Positions 7,888-16,666 of a DNA stretch of 64,000 nt are shown piece by piece (position 1 is the stretch's first letter; every line of letters starts with the position of its first letter). The notes under the pieces were generated by a model. That model did no database searches. It worked only from the letters and a program-made list of their open reading frames with translations, and was not told the DNA's origin. A program made the translations under genes and the position numbers. The stretch spans positions 31,542-95,541 of the forward strand of contig SUSZ01000006.1 in assembly GCA_015063165.1 (NCBI GenBank), read 5' to 3'. Source of the stretch: Thermoplasmata archaeon. GTDB taxonomy: Archaea > Thermoplasmatota > Thermoplasmata > Methanomassiliicoccales > Methanomethylophilaceae.

Positions 7888-9675
7888 ATGTTCAAGAAAG
7901 ACAAGCATAGCCGCATCGCGGAATTCGAGAAATATGCCGAGGGCAGGCATCACTGGGTGAAGGCTTCGATGATAGGGTCGGCCATAAGCTCGGTGCTGTC
8001 CATCGTGCCCTTCTATTACATCTGGCTGACGGTTGACGAGGCGCTCGGCGCGGGCGACCCGGATACGATGATAGGATACGGCTGGTCGGCAATGGCGTTC
8101 GCGGTCCTGTCGATCGCCGTCTACATCCTGTCGCTCATAATATCGCACTTCGCCGCCTTCCGCATAGCCAAGAACATGAAGAAGATTCTCGTGGAGCATT
8201 CCCTGAAGCTGTCCCCCGGCGCGTTCGACGAGGAGGGCAGCGGAAGGATACGCAGGGTGATACAGGACTCGGTGGAGTCCACCCACGAGTTCATAGCGCA
8301 CAACCAGCCGGACCTGGCTGGGATGTACGTCCTCCCGTTCGCGATAGTCGCCCTGCTGCTGGTGTTCGACTGGAGGCTGGGCGTCGCCGCTCTCGTCCCC
8401 GTGATGATCGGAGGCTACATCTCCATGTCCATGATGGGAAGGTCCTCCATGCAGGAGAGCATGACCGCATGGCAGTCGTCCATGGCCGATGTCAACAACA
8501 AGGCCGTGGAGTATGTCCGCGGAATCTCCGTCGTGAAGATATTCCAGCAGACCGTGGATTCCTTCCAGAGCCTCAAGGGGTCCATCGACTCCTACGCAGC
8601 GTACTGCCAGGGATACACCGAGATGGCCAGGAGGCCGATGACCGCATTCTTCGTCCTGGTAAACAGCTGCGTGTCGTACGTGATCATATTCGGGGTGCTG
8701 ATCATCGAGGTCCTGGAGAGCGGCGAGATAAGCAGCGGCATGGTCTCCAACGTGATCTTCTACGTGGTGTTCACGCCGCTCATCTCGGTCCTGTTCATGA
8801 GGATAATGTTCTCGTCCGACCAGACCTACAGGGTGGACGACGCCCTGATGCGGGTGAACGAGATCCTTTCCATCGAGCCTCTGGAAGAGCCCTCCGCCCC
8901 CAAGATGCCGAAGTGCTTCGACATCGCGTTCGACAACGTCCGCTTCTCCTACTCCGAGGGTCTGGCGCCCGCTATAGACGGCGTCTCGCTGGAGCTGAAG
9001 CAAGGGACGATAACCGCTCTCGTAGGGCCGTCCGGCAGCGGGAAATCCACGATGGCGGGACTGGCCGGGAGGTTCTGGGATCCGCAGGATGGCTCGATAT
9101 CCATAGGCGGCATCGACCTCCGCGACATCGGCAGCAGCAACCTGCGCTCCATAGAGAGCTACGTCTTCCAGAACAACCGCCTCATCAAGGGGACCCTGCT
9201 GGAAAACGTCCGTCTGGGAAGGCCTCAGGCCGGGCCGGAGGAGGTGGCGGAAGCGCTCAGGCTCGCCCAATGCGAGGACCTCGTCGCCAAGATGCCCCAC
9301 GGCCTGGACACCCTCATCGGCCCTGGAGGGACGTACCTCTCCGGAGGGGAGGTGCAGAGGATCGCCATCGCCAGGGCCATCCTAAGGGACGCCCCCATAG
9401 TGATATTGGACGAGGCGACGGCGTTCGCGGACCCGGAGAACGAGCATCTGATCCAGAAGGCTTTCGAGGAGCTCTCCAAGGGCCGCACCGTGCTGCTGAT
9501 AGCGCATCGCCTCACCACCATCCGCAATGCGGACCTGATATGCGTGATGGATCGCGGCAGGATCGTCGAGTCCGGAAGGCACGACGAGCTGATGTCCTCC
9601 GCCGGAAAGTACCGTGACATGTGGGATGATTACCAGAAAGCCCTCTCCTGGAAGGTCAAGGAGGCGTCCGCATGA
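7888..9675 (+). CDS. ABC half-transporter, YbtP/IrtA-like (first of pair)
   Basis: A 595-residue fused membrane-ATPase protein: six-helix exporter-type domain (about 25-310), then a nucleotide-binding domain with Walker A GPSGSGKST near 380, signature YLSGGEVQR near 483 and Walker B ILDEATAFADPEN near 503. The ATAFADPEN motif occurs in YbtPQ/IrtAB-type half-transporters, which take up metal-siderophore complexes despite an exporter fold. The ATG at 7888 sits just behind GGTGG; an upstream TTG at 7867 is less likely. It overlaps the next gene by four bases, so the two probably form a heterodimer. Confidence 0.88.
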   Translation: MFKKDKHSRIAEFEKYAEGRHHWVKASMIGSAISSVLSIVPFYYIWLTVDEALGAGDPDTMIGYGWSAMAFAVLSIAVYILSLIISHFAAFRIAKNMKKILVEHSLKLSPGAFDEEGSGRIRRVIQDSVESTHEFIAHNQPDLAGMYVLPFAIVALLLVFDWRLGVAALVPVMIGGYISMSMMGRSSMQESMTAWQSSMADVNNKAVEYVRGISVVKIFQQTVDSFQSLKGSIDSYAAYCQGYTEMARRPMTAFFVLVNSCVSYVIIFGVLIIEVLESGEISSGMVSNVIFYVVFTPLISVLFMRIMFSSDQTYRVDDALMRVNEILSIEPLEEPSAPKMPKCFDIAFDNVRFSYSEGLAPAIDGVSLELKQGTITALVGPSGSGKSTMAGLAGRFWDPQDGSISIGGIDLRDIGSSNLRSIESYVFQNNRLIKGTLLENVRLGRPQAGPEEVAEALRLAQCEDLVAKMPHGLDTLIGPGGTYLSGGEVQRIAIARAILRDAPIVILDEATAFADPENEHLIQKAFEELSKGRTVLLIAHRLTTIRNADLICVMDRGRIVESGRHDELMSSAGKYRDMWDDYQKALSWKVKEASA

Positions 9676-11450
9676 GCGTCTCAGGGTCTCTCAAGGAACG
9701 CTGGGGGCTCACGGATAAGCAATGGAGCAACCTCAAGAGGGCCATAGCGGCGACGCTCGTCACGGACTTCGTCCTGATGGTCCCGATGATGGTCGCCATC
9801 ATGTTCGTGGCCGGCCTGATAGGGGACAACCAGTACGATTTCGGCCTCGACCTGTGGGTCTACGCTGCGATAGGCCTGGTGATGATGCTGGCGACCGGCG
9901 CCGCCTACTTGTACCAGTACAACCGCTGCTTCTTCGACGTCTACCAGGAGAGCCGGAACGTCCGCACGGGCATGGCGGAGAAGATGAGGAAGGTTCCGCT
10001 GTCGTTCTTCGCCAAGAAGGACCCTACTGACCTCACGGTGCGCATGATGGGTGACGTGACGATGCAGGAGACCGCGCTTTCCCATTGGATCCCCGCCCTC
10101 GTAGCCTCGCTGATATTCACGACCGCCGTCGGCGTGATGATAGTCGCATGGTCTCCGATCCTGGGGCTGGCGATAGTTTGGCCGATCCCGGTGGCGTTCC
10201 TGATGGTGTTCCTCTCGGCCGGGATGCAGAAGAAGGAGAACAGGAGGAAGATGGAGAAGATGGAGGCCGTCACCGAGATGATACAGGAGTCCCTGGAATG
10301 CTCCGCGGACCTCAAGGCCAACGATGCCCAGGGATCCTACATGGCGAGGCTTGGGAAGAACCTCGACGCCGTCGAGGGCGCGGAGATCAGGTCGGAGCTC
10401 ACGATGTCCTTCTTCGTGGTTGGCGGACAGCTGGTCCTGAAGCTCGGGATCGCGACCACTGCCATAGCCGGCGCCGTGCTCTTCTCCGAAGGCTCCATAT
10501 CTCTGATAGTGTACATCGCGGCCCTCATAATGGTCGGGAGCATCTACAACCCGATCAACATCGCCTTGCAGAACCTTGCCGCCATACTTATGGCGGAGGA
10601 CCACTGCGAGCGCATCCAGGAGATCAATAGCCTGGGTATCCAGACCGGGTCGGAGTCTTTCGAGCCCGAGAACTACGATATCGAGTTCAAGAACGTGGGG
10701 TTCTCGTACAACGACGGCCAGACCGTCCTGGAGGACGTCTCCTTCGTGGCGAGGCAGGGAGAGGTCACCGCGCTGGTGGGCCCGTCCGGAGAGGGGAAGT
10801 CCACCGTCGCCAGGCTGGCCACCAGGTTCTGGGATGTCGACAAGGGGCAGATAACTCTTGGGGGCATAGACACATCCATGGTCGATCCCGAGACGTTGAT
10901 GAGCAAGTACTCCATAGTCTTCCAGGACGTCGCGTTGTTCAACACCACCGTGATGGAGAACATCCGCATTGGAAGGAGGGGGGCATCCGACGAGGAGGTG
11001 CTCGCGGCGGCCGAAGCGGCGATGTGCGACGAGTTCGTGTCCGCCCTTCCCGAAGGATACGATACGGTTATCGGCGAGAACGGGAGCAAGCTCTCCGGAG
11101 GCGAGAGGCAGAGGATCTCCATAGCGAGGGCGATATTGAAGGACGCCCCGATCATCATCATGGACGAAGCCACGGCCTCGCTCGACACCGAATCGGAGAG
11201 CAGGGTCCAGAAGGCCCTGTCCAGGCTCGTGGTCGACAAGACGGTTCTGATAATCGCCCACAGGATGAGGACTGTGGAGGAGGCCGACAAGATCGTCGTC
11301 CTGTCGGGAGGAAAGGTGGGCGAGGAAGGCCCGCCGTCGGTGCTGAAGGAATCCGGAGGGCTGTTCGAAAGGATGGTGAAGCTCCAGACCGACTCTGACG
11401 TATGGAGTCTGCGATGGCCGATCGCGCTAAGAAGGCCGGAGATAACATGA
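9672..11450 (+). CDS. ABC half-transporter, YbtQ/IrtB-like (second of pair)
   Basis: A 592-residue partner with the same layout: exporter-type membrane domain, then Walker A GPSGEGKST near 369, signature LSGGERQR near 473 and Walker B IIIMDEATASLD near 494. Translational overlap (ATGA) with the first half-transporter supports a heterodimer. In the context of the AraC-type regulator and the FecBCD-like importer, metallophore uptake or processing is likelier than drug export; this is inference from synteny. Confidence 0.88.
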   Translation: MSVSGSLKERWGLTDKQWSNLKRAIAATLVTDFVLMVPMMVAIMFVAGLIGDNQYDFGLDLWVYAAIGLVMMLATGAAYLYQYNRCFFDVYQESRNVRTGMAEKMRKVPLSFFAKKDPTDLTVRMMGDVTMQETALSHWIPALVASLIFTTAVGVMIVAWSPILGLAIVWPIPVAFLMVFLSAGMQKKENRRKMEKMEAVTEMIQESLECSADLKANDAQGSYMARLGKNLDAVEGAEIRSELTMSFFVVGGQLVLKLGIATTAIAGAVLFSEGSISLIVYIAALIMVGSIYNPINIALQNLAAILMAEDHCERIQEINSLGIQTGSESFEPENYDIEFKNVGFSYNDGQTVLEDVSFVARQGEVTALVGPSGEGKSTVARLATRFWDVDKGQITLGGIDTSMVDPETLMSKYSIVFQDVALFNTTVMENIRIGRRGASDEEVLAAAEAAMCDEFVSALPEGYDTVIGENGSKLSGGERQRISIARAILKDAPIIIMDEATASLDTESESRVQKALSRLVVDKTVLIIAHRMRTVEEADKIVVLSGGKVGEEGPPSVLKESGGLFERMVKLQTDSDVWSLRWPIALRRPEIT

Positions 11451-11547
11451 GGGGACCAGAGGGCGGATGAAGGGAGCGCGGACGCCGCAGCGCCCGCGTC
11501 ACGGGGTCTTCCGACACGGTTATTAGAATCCCTTGCGGTGCACCCTC

Positions 11548-12723
11548 ATGGATTTGACAAGAGCCGAGGAAGCCATCCTCAACGGAGAGGAAGGCGAGGG
11601 AAGGCAGAAAGCGATGGAGCTGGTCACCGCTCTTGGGAAGATATACGGCGCCGAGAGCCTGGTGGACATCACCTCTGCTCACCTGTCCGGAGCTTCGTAC
11701 AAGACGATCGGCGACGGCGGCCTGAAATATCTCGAGGACATGGTCGCGGGAGGAGCCAAGGTCTCCGTCCCGTCCACCCTGAACCCTGTCGGGATGGACC
11801 GCACCAGGTGGAGGGAGATGCACGTCACAGAGGCGTTCGCCCAGAAGCAGCTCAGGATCATCGACCTCTACGGGAGCATGGGGATCAAGACCACCTGCTC
11901 CTGCACCCCTTACACCGGAGCGAACGTCCCCAAGCTCGGGGACCACGTCGCCTGGGCGGAGTCTTCTGCTCTCTCCTTCGTGAATTCGTTCATCGGCGCC
12001 CGCACCAACCGCGAGGGAGGCCCTGGAGCACTAGCAGCGGCCATTCTCGGCAAGACTGCCAACTACGGTCTGCATCTGGACAAGAACAGGAAGCCGACGG
12101 TCGTCATAGATGCCGACATCGACGGCTCCGTGTTCTCGTATTCGCTTCTGGGACAGGCCGTCGGAATGTCCATAGGCACCGGAGTGCCCTATTTCAAAGG
12201 GATAAAGCCGCAGGTGGAGGAGGCGAAGGCCCTGTCCGCAGCGATGGCCGCATCCGGTTCCATCGCTCTGTACCACGCCGAGGGAACCACTCCGGAGGCG
12301 GGAAATTTCGACGTCTCCGACCTGGAGGTCATCCACATAGGCGAGAAGGAGCTGAAAGCGGCCTACGACAAGCTGAACGTGGCAGACGACGTGGAGCTCA
12401 TAGCGATAGGATGCCCCCACCTCACCGAGAAGGAGATGCACCAGATAGCTTCGTTCCTCAAAGGCAAGAAGAAGGTCAGGAAGGACGTGGAGATATGGTT
12501 CTGCACCTCCGCGGAGATCAGGGACAAATGCCCTGATGACGTCAGGATCATGGAGGAGTTCGGCCCTGTTCTGGCCGACACATGCATGGTCGTGGCTCCC
12601 ATAGAGGGGTCGTTCTCCAGGACCGGGACCAACTCCGCCAAGGCCGGCAACTACCTCCCCACCCTGTGCTCGCAGAAGGCGATGTGCCGCGACATCTCCG
12701 CGCTTCTGGGGGCGGTCATGTGA
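11548..12723 (+). CDS. Aconitase X large subunit (phosphomevalonate dehydratase, large)
   Basis: A 391-residue AcnX catalytic (DUF521) protein. In archaea the two-subunit AcnX converts (R)-5-phosphomevalonate to trans-anhydromevalonate 5-phosphate in the alternative mevalonate route to isoprenoids. Family segments seen include VPSTLNPVGMD, TCSCTPYTGANVP, SFVNSFIGARTNREGGPGA and the C-terminal GNYLPTLCSQKAMC. The ATG at 11548 gives the conserved N-terminus MDLTRAEEAILNGEEG; an in-frame start 15 bases upstream is possible. It overlaps the small subunit gene. Confidence 0.92.
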   Translation: MDLTRAEEAILNGEEGEGRQKAMELVTALGKIYGAESLVDITSAHLSGASYKTIGDGGLKYLEDMVAGGAKVSVPSTLNPVGMDRTRWREMHVTEAFAQKQLRIIDLYGSMGIKTTCSCTPYTGANVPKLGDHVAWAESSALSFVNSFIGARTNREGGPGALAAAILGKTANYGLHLDKNRKPTVVIDADIDGSVFSYSLLGQAVGMSIGTGVPYFKGIKPQVEEAKALSAAMAASGSIALYHAEGTTPEAGNFDVSDLEVIHIGEKELKAAYDKLNVADDVELIAIGCPHLTEKEMHQIASFLKGKKKVRKDVEIWFCTSAEIRDKCPDDVRIMEEFGPVLADTCMVVAPIEGSFSRTGTNSAKAGNYLPTLCSQKAMCRDISALLGAVM

Positions 12724-13493
12724 GGTTCGAAGGCCGCATGATATCTCCAGGCAAGGCCAAGGGCGAGGTCCTGGTCATTCCCGAGCCTCTGAGCTTCCTG
12801 GGAGGCGTCGACGGGGCCACCGGCGATGTGCGCGTCGGGAACGGCGGGAACGTCGCTGGGAAGGTCCTGGTGTTCCCTAGAGGGAAGGGGAGCACCGTGG
12901 GATCGTTCGTCATGTACGACCTCATGGTCCACGGCAAGCAGCCTGCGGCGGTCATAAACGAGTCTGCTGAGACCATAGTCGCCACCGGGGCGGTCATCTC
13001 GTCCATTCCCATGATAGATTCCATCCCTTCCATCGGCATATTCCAGAACGGCGACGTGGCGACCGTGGATGCGGATACGGGGGCTGTGGAGATCGAAGGC
13101 GTCACCATGCGCGAATCCGTCTCTTCGGCCCTTTTCGACGGGGAGAGGATCCTCATGCTCAAGCGCCCCGAGAAGTGCCATTCCTTCCCCGGAAGGTGGT
13201 CTCTGGTCGCAGGAAGGGTCGAGGAAGGGGAGGATCCCGAGGATACGGCCCGCAGGGAGATAATGGAGGAGACCAGGATCTCCGTCGGGAAGCCGGACAA
13301 GCGTCTTCCTCCCGTCTACACCAGAGAAGGAAGCACCCTGTGGAAGGTCTACCCGTTCCTGTTCAAGGTGAAGGACGTCGAACCTGTGCTGAACGAGGAG
13401 AACGAGGCCTTCAAGTGGGTTTCTCCCGAAGACGTCCCGTCCGTCGTCCATGTGGACGGAACTCCCGAAGTCGTATCCAGGCTTCTGAACTGA
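12720..13493 (+). CDS. Aconitase X small subunit fused to a Nudix hydrolase domain
   Basis: The N-terminal ~130 residues are the AcnX small (DUF126) subunit: EGRMISPGKAKGEVLV, FPRGKGSTVGSFVMYDL and INESAETIVATGAVISSIPM. The C-terminal ~125 residues are a Nudix domain with the box GRVEEGEDPEDTARREIMEETRI, matching G-x5-E-x7-RE-U-x-EE except that the second glycine is R. The GTG start at 12720 overlaps the large subunit stop; an ATG at 12738 is the alternative. The small subunit is normally a stand-alone ~130 aa protein, so the fusion is unusual. The Nudix substrate is unknown; a link to isoprenoid phosphates is speculative. Confidence 0.85.
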   Translation: MRFEGRMISPGKAKGEVLVIPEPLSFLGGVDGATGDVRVGNGGNVAGKVLVFPRGKGSTVGSFVMYDLMVHGKQPAAVINESAETIVATGAVISSIPMIDSIPSIGIFQNGDVATVDADTGAVEIEGVTMRESVSSALFDGERILMLKRPEKCHSFPGRWSLVAGRVEEGEDPEDTARREIMEETRISVGKPDKRLPPVYTREGSTLWKVYPFLFKVKDVEPVLNEENEAFKWVSPEDVPSVVHVDGTPEVVSRLLN

Positions 13494-13500
13494 AGGGTCT

Positions 13501-13523
13501 GTCCGCCTTCAAAACGGGCGGAC
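13501..13523. terminator. Hairpin between convergent genes
   Basis: GTCCGCC and GGCGGAC form a perfect 7-base stem over a 9-base loop, in the 55-base gap between the convergent AcnX-Nudix and acyltransferase genes. It probably terminates both. Confidence 0.6.
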
Positions 13524-13548
13524 TCCCCTCTTATTCTATCGACTTTGA

Positions 13549-14688
13549 TCAGAAGATCGTTTCGCCTTCCGCGTTCTTTCCAAGGATTCCCAGGTGGATC
13601 AGCATCCTGGGCCCGTATTCGCAGATGAGATACGAGACGAACAGGGATGCGAAAGACAGCACCAGCCTCGCGATACCGGCGAACTCCGTAGGCAGGCAGT
13701 CAACATCGTTGAACGTGTAGAACGGAGCGAGGGTCATCTTGGCGACGAAGACGTGCAGAAGCAGGATGCCCATTGTGTGCTCCCCTATCTTCTCGAACAC
13801 CGTGGATATGATGGGGATCTTGGAGAAGAAGAACGAAATGTACAGGATCATCACGAAGGACAGGATCCCTTCTAAGATGTATGGAACGGCGGAGTACCCT
13901 CCGTACTTTCCGAAGTTCATGTAGTCGAAGTCGATGCTGGGAGGCAGCAGGTGCACCATTACGAGAAGGATCGCAGTGCTTCCCAGGAACAGACCCCACC
14001 ATTTCGGATTTCCGACTGCTCCGGACTCCACCTTCCCGACCAGATCGTACTTGGCCAGGTACATCCCGCATGTCATGAATGCCGCCGCCATCGGGGAGAG
14101 GTTGGCGTACATGGGGAGGCTGAAGTCGAAGAGCTCCCTGTAGGCTATCGTTATTCCGAGAAGGACGGCTATCGCCACCATCCCCCGCCTCGCATCGTCT
14201 CTTATGCGGTCGGCGATGGCATAGAAGATGACGAACGCGAATAGCATGCACCATAGGAAGTAGTACCCCATCGAGAACCCGCAGATGGCCCAGGGCAGCC
14301 TCTCGTCGAACGGGACGAAGGTGCGCTCCAGCGCGAAAGTCCTCGTCATGCAGGAGACGAGGTCGTCGAAGTCCGTGGGCTGCCCCCAAAGGCTGCACCA
14401 TAGGAAGCTGATCAACGGCAGGACGGCCGCGGCGACGATCAGCAGCACGAGGAACAGCCTGGAACGGCGCCTCATGTTCTCCTTGAAGCCTCTCCCGGGC
14501 TTGAAGAAGTATCCTGACATGATGAAGAATCCGACAAGGCCCAGGTACAGGGCCTGGATGGCGGGAGCAGGGTCTCCGACGTCCCCTTTAGAGATTATTG
14601 CCAGGTGGAGGACGACGATGAAGGATATCGCTATCCCCTTGAAGATGTCGGGGGACTTCAGACGGCTGCTGGCTTCGGATCTCTCCAT
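13549..14688 (-). CDS. Acyltransferase 3 family membrane protein
   Basis: A 379-residue polytopic protein with about ten hydrophobic helices. The N-terminal FKGIAISFIVVLHLAI and GLVGFFIMSGYFFKPGRGF segments are typical of acyltransferase-3/OafA-like proteins, including the helix-1 histidine. These enzymes O-acylate sugars of envelope polysaccharides or glycans; the acceptor is unknown here. A TATA-like CATATATCG lies about 28 bases before the ATG on the minus strand. The gene appears monocistronic. The stop is TGA. Confidence 0.82.
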   Translation of the reverse strand: MERSEASSRLKSPDIFKGIAISFIVVLHLAIISKGDVGDPAPAIQALYLGLVGFFIMSGYFFKPGRGFKENMRRRSRLFLVLLIVAAAVLPLISFLWCSLWGQPTDFDDLVSCMTRTFALERTFVPFDERLPWAICGFSMGYYFLWCMLFAFVIFYAIADRIRDDARRGMVAIAVLLGITIAYRELFDFSLPMYANLSPMAAAFMTCGMYLAKYDLVGKVESGAVGNPKWWGLFLGSTAILLVMVHLLPPSIDFDYMNFGKYGGYSAVPYILEGILSFVMILYISFFFSKIPIISTVFEKIGEHTMGILLLHVFVAKMTLAPFYTFNDVDCLPTEFAGIARLVLSFASLFVSYLICEYGPRMLIHLGILGKNAEGETIF

Positions 14689-14772
14689 TGGGATGTGTTA
14701 TACCTCTATCGATATATGATTTCTGACCAAACCGTTGTCTGTTGCTGCTCCAGTATGGTAAAAGAGAAAGAT

Positions 14773-14785
14773 GGGGGATGCCCCC
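14773..14785 (-). terminator. Terminator hairpin of the NhaC gene
   Basis: GGGGG-ATG-CCCCC (on the plus strand) lies just past the antiporter stop. On the minus strand it is followed by a T-rich stretch (ATCTTTCTCTTTT), the pattern expected for termination. Confidence 0.55.
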
Positions 14786-14793
14786 GGTTTTGT

Positions 14794-16383
14794 TTATGCC
14801 GCAGCAGGTTCGTCGTTGTCCTTCAGCTTCTTTATCAGATAGAACACGAGGACGGTGGCCGCGGCTCCGATCACGGTCACGAAGATGCTCTGCCAGAATC
14901 CGGCTATCAGGAAGAACACGAAGCAGATCCCGGCCACGATGAGCGCGTACGGCGTCTGTGTGGACACGTGCTCGATATGGTTGCACTGCGCTCCCGCGGA
15001 CGACATGATGGTCGTATCCGAGATAGGAGAGCAGTGGTCTCCGAAGACGGATCCGGCGAGACATGCGCTCACTCCGACGATCATCAGAGGATCGCCGAGG
15101 TCGAACACCGTCAGCACTATGGGCAGCAGGATTCCGAACGTTCCCCAGGAGGTTCCGGTGGAGAACGAGATGAAGCAGGCGATCAGCATGAATATGGCGG
15201 GAAGGAATGCTGTTCCTCCGAAGTCCTTAATCACGTCCTTGACGTAAGCCGCGGAATCCAGCTGTCCTCTGGTCATCTCGCACAGGGTCCAGGCGAAGAT
15301 CAGGATGAGGATCGCAGGGACCATGTTGCGGAATCCGAGGGGCAGGCAGTTCATGACCTCGTCGAACTTGAGCACCCTGCGGAGCATGAAGTAGAGGATC
15401 GACAGGATGAGGGCGACCCCGGAACCGTACACCAGTCCGACGGACGCGTCGCAGTTCGCGAAGGAGTCCTGGATGCTGGCTCCGCTGAAGAAGCCTCCGG
15501 TGTACATAAGTCCGAGGATGCATCCGGGGATCAGGAACAGGAATATGGGGAGGATGAGGTCTATGACCTTCCCGTTGCCCTTGACATCCTCTTCTTCCTG
15601 CTTGTCGTTGGGGTTGAAGGGAACCGTGAACAGGTCTCCTCCCTTGGCGTTCTCCTCGTGCCTCTTCATGGGTCCGATGTTGATGTCGAAGAAGATGATG
15701 CAGAGGACCGCGACGATGGTGAAGATCGCGTAGAAGTTGTATTCGATGCTCTGGGTGAAGACGGTGTAAGGGTTCAGGACGTCTCCGAGGCCGGCGTCTC
15801 CGATGGCTCCGGACACTGCAGCTGCCCAGGAGCTGATGGGCGCGATGATGCAGATGGGGGCCGCGGTGGAGTCGATCAGGTACGCCAGCTTGGCACGGGA
15901 GACCTTATGGGCGTCCGTGACAGGGCGCATGACCGATCCGACGGTCAGGCAGTTGAAGTAGTCGTCGATGAAGATGACGCATCCGAGGATCATGGTGGCC
16001 AGCTGGGCCATCTTGCGGCTGTGGATGTGGGCAAGGGCCCATTCTCCGTACGCACGGGTCCCTCCGGTCTTCAGAGCCAGCGCCCCGAAGGTTCCGAGGA
16101 TGACCAGGAAGATCAGGATACCGACGTTCCAGGAGTCGCTCAGGACGGTGATGAACCCGTTCTCGAACATGATGTTCATGGCGTTCTCGATGTTGCCGTC
16201 GCCGGCGAATATCGCTCCGATGGCGATACCTATGAAAAGCGAGGAATAGACTTCCTTCGTTATCAGCGCCAGGATGATGGCGACGAGAGGCGGTGCAAGA
16301 GACCAGACGGTTCCGGCGAACCTGCTCCCCTCGCCTGTGGGCGCGGTGGTCATGAAGGCCACGAGCAGGACGACGAGGACCAA
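14794..16383 (-). CDS. NhaC-family Na+/H+ antiporter
   Basis: A polytopic protein of about 529 residues of the NhaC superfamily, which exchanges Na+ (or amino acids) across the membrane. Family-like segments include ITKEVYSSLFIGIAIGAIF, a long hydrophobic repeat architecture, SFSTGTSWGTFGILLPI and GSVFGDHCSPISDTTIMSSAGA. The start is uncertain: the frame opens at a TGA near 16437, and the only common start codon before the first helix is the TTG at 16383. Coding-like sequence (KAGAIVALVLVV) extends upstream of it, so a non-standard start or an unseen frameshift near 16400-16440 is possible. Confidence 0.87.
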   Translation of the reverse strand: MVLVVLLVAFMTTAPTGEGSRFAGTVWSLAPPLVAIILALITKEVYSSLFIGIAIGAIFAGDGNIENAMNIMFENGFITVLSDSWNVGILIFLVILGTFGALALKTGGTRAYGEWALAHIHSRKMAQLATMILGCVIFIDDYFNCLTVGSVMRPVTDAHKVSRAKLAYLIDSTAAPICIIAPISSWAAAVSGAIGDAGLGDVLNPYTVFTQSIEYNFYAIFTIVAVLCIIFFDINIGPMKRHEENAKGGDLFTVPFNPNDKQEEEDVKGNGKVIDLILPIFLFLIPGCILGLMYTGGFFSGASIQDSFANCDASVGLVYGSGVALILSILYFMLRRVLKFDEVMNCLPLGFRNMVPAILILIFAWTLCEMTRGQLDSAAYVKDVIKDFGGTAFLPAIFMLIACFISFSTGTSWGTFGILLPIVLTVFDLGDPLMIVGVSACLAGSVFGDHCSPISDTTIMSSAGAQCNHIEHVSTQTPYALIVAGICFVFFLIAGFWQSIFVTVIGAAATVLVFYLIKKLKDNDEPAAA

Positions 16384-16630
16384 TGCGACGATCGCTCCCG
16401 CCTTGTATGCGGTCAGTGGCTGTATCTTTGAGATTCAAAATCCCCCTTTGCCATCCAGTCACAACGGATGGCCATGAAATCTGAATCTCATCGAGAGGAT
16501 ATAAGTTGTTTGAGTACCAATTGCGGTTTTACGCAAAATTCATCTGTTTTTAATAAGATATTCGTAGATAAAATATGGATATCGTATTCAATTATTGATT
16601 AGAAAACTAAAGACGGATGAAGTGGTTTCA

Positions 16631-16656
16631 GGGTCGGAAAGAAGCCTCCCCGACCC
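16631..16656 (-). terminator. Terminator hairpin of ileS
   Basis: GGGTCGG and CCGACCC pair over a 12-base loop immediately downstream of the ileS stop on the minus strand. Confidence 0.5.
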
Positions 16657-16666
16657 TTTGTAAAGC

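Noticed and set aside
7024..9300. Minus-strand open frame of 758 codons
   Set aside because: Antisense shadow of the ATPase and first half-transporter; low-sense composition, no motif.
14605..16431. Plus-strand open frame of 608 codons
   Set aside because: Antisense to the NhaC antiporter, very acidic and without membrane segments or motifs.
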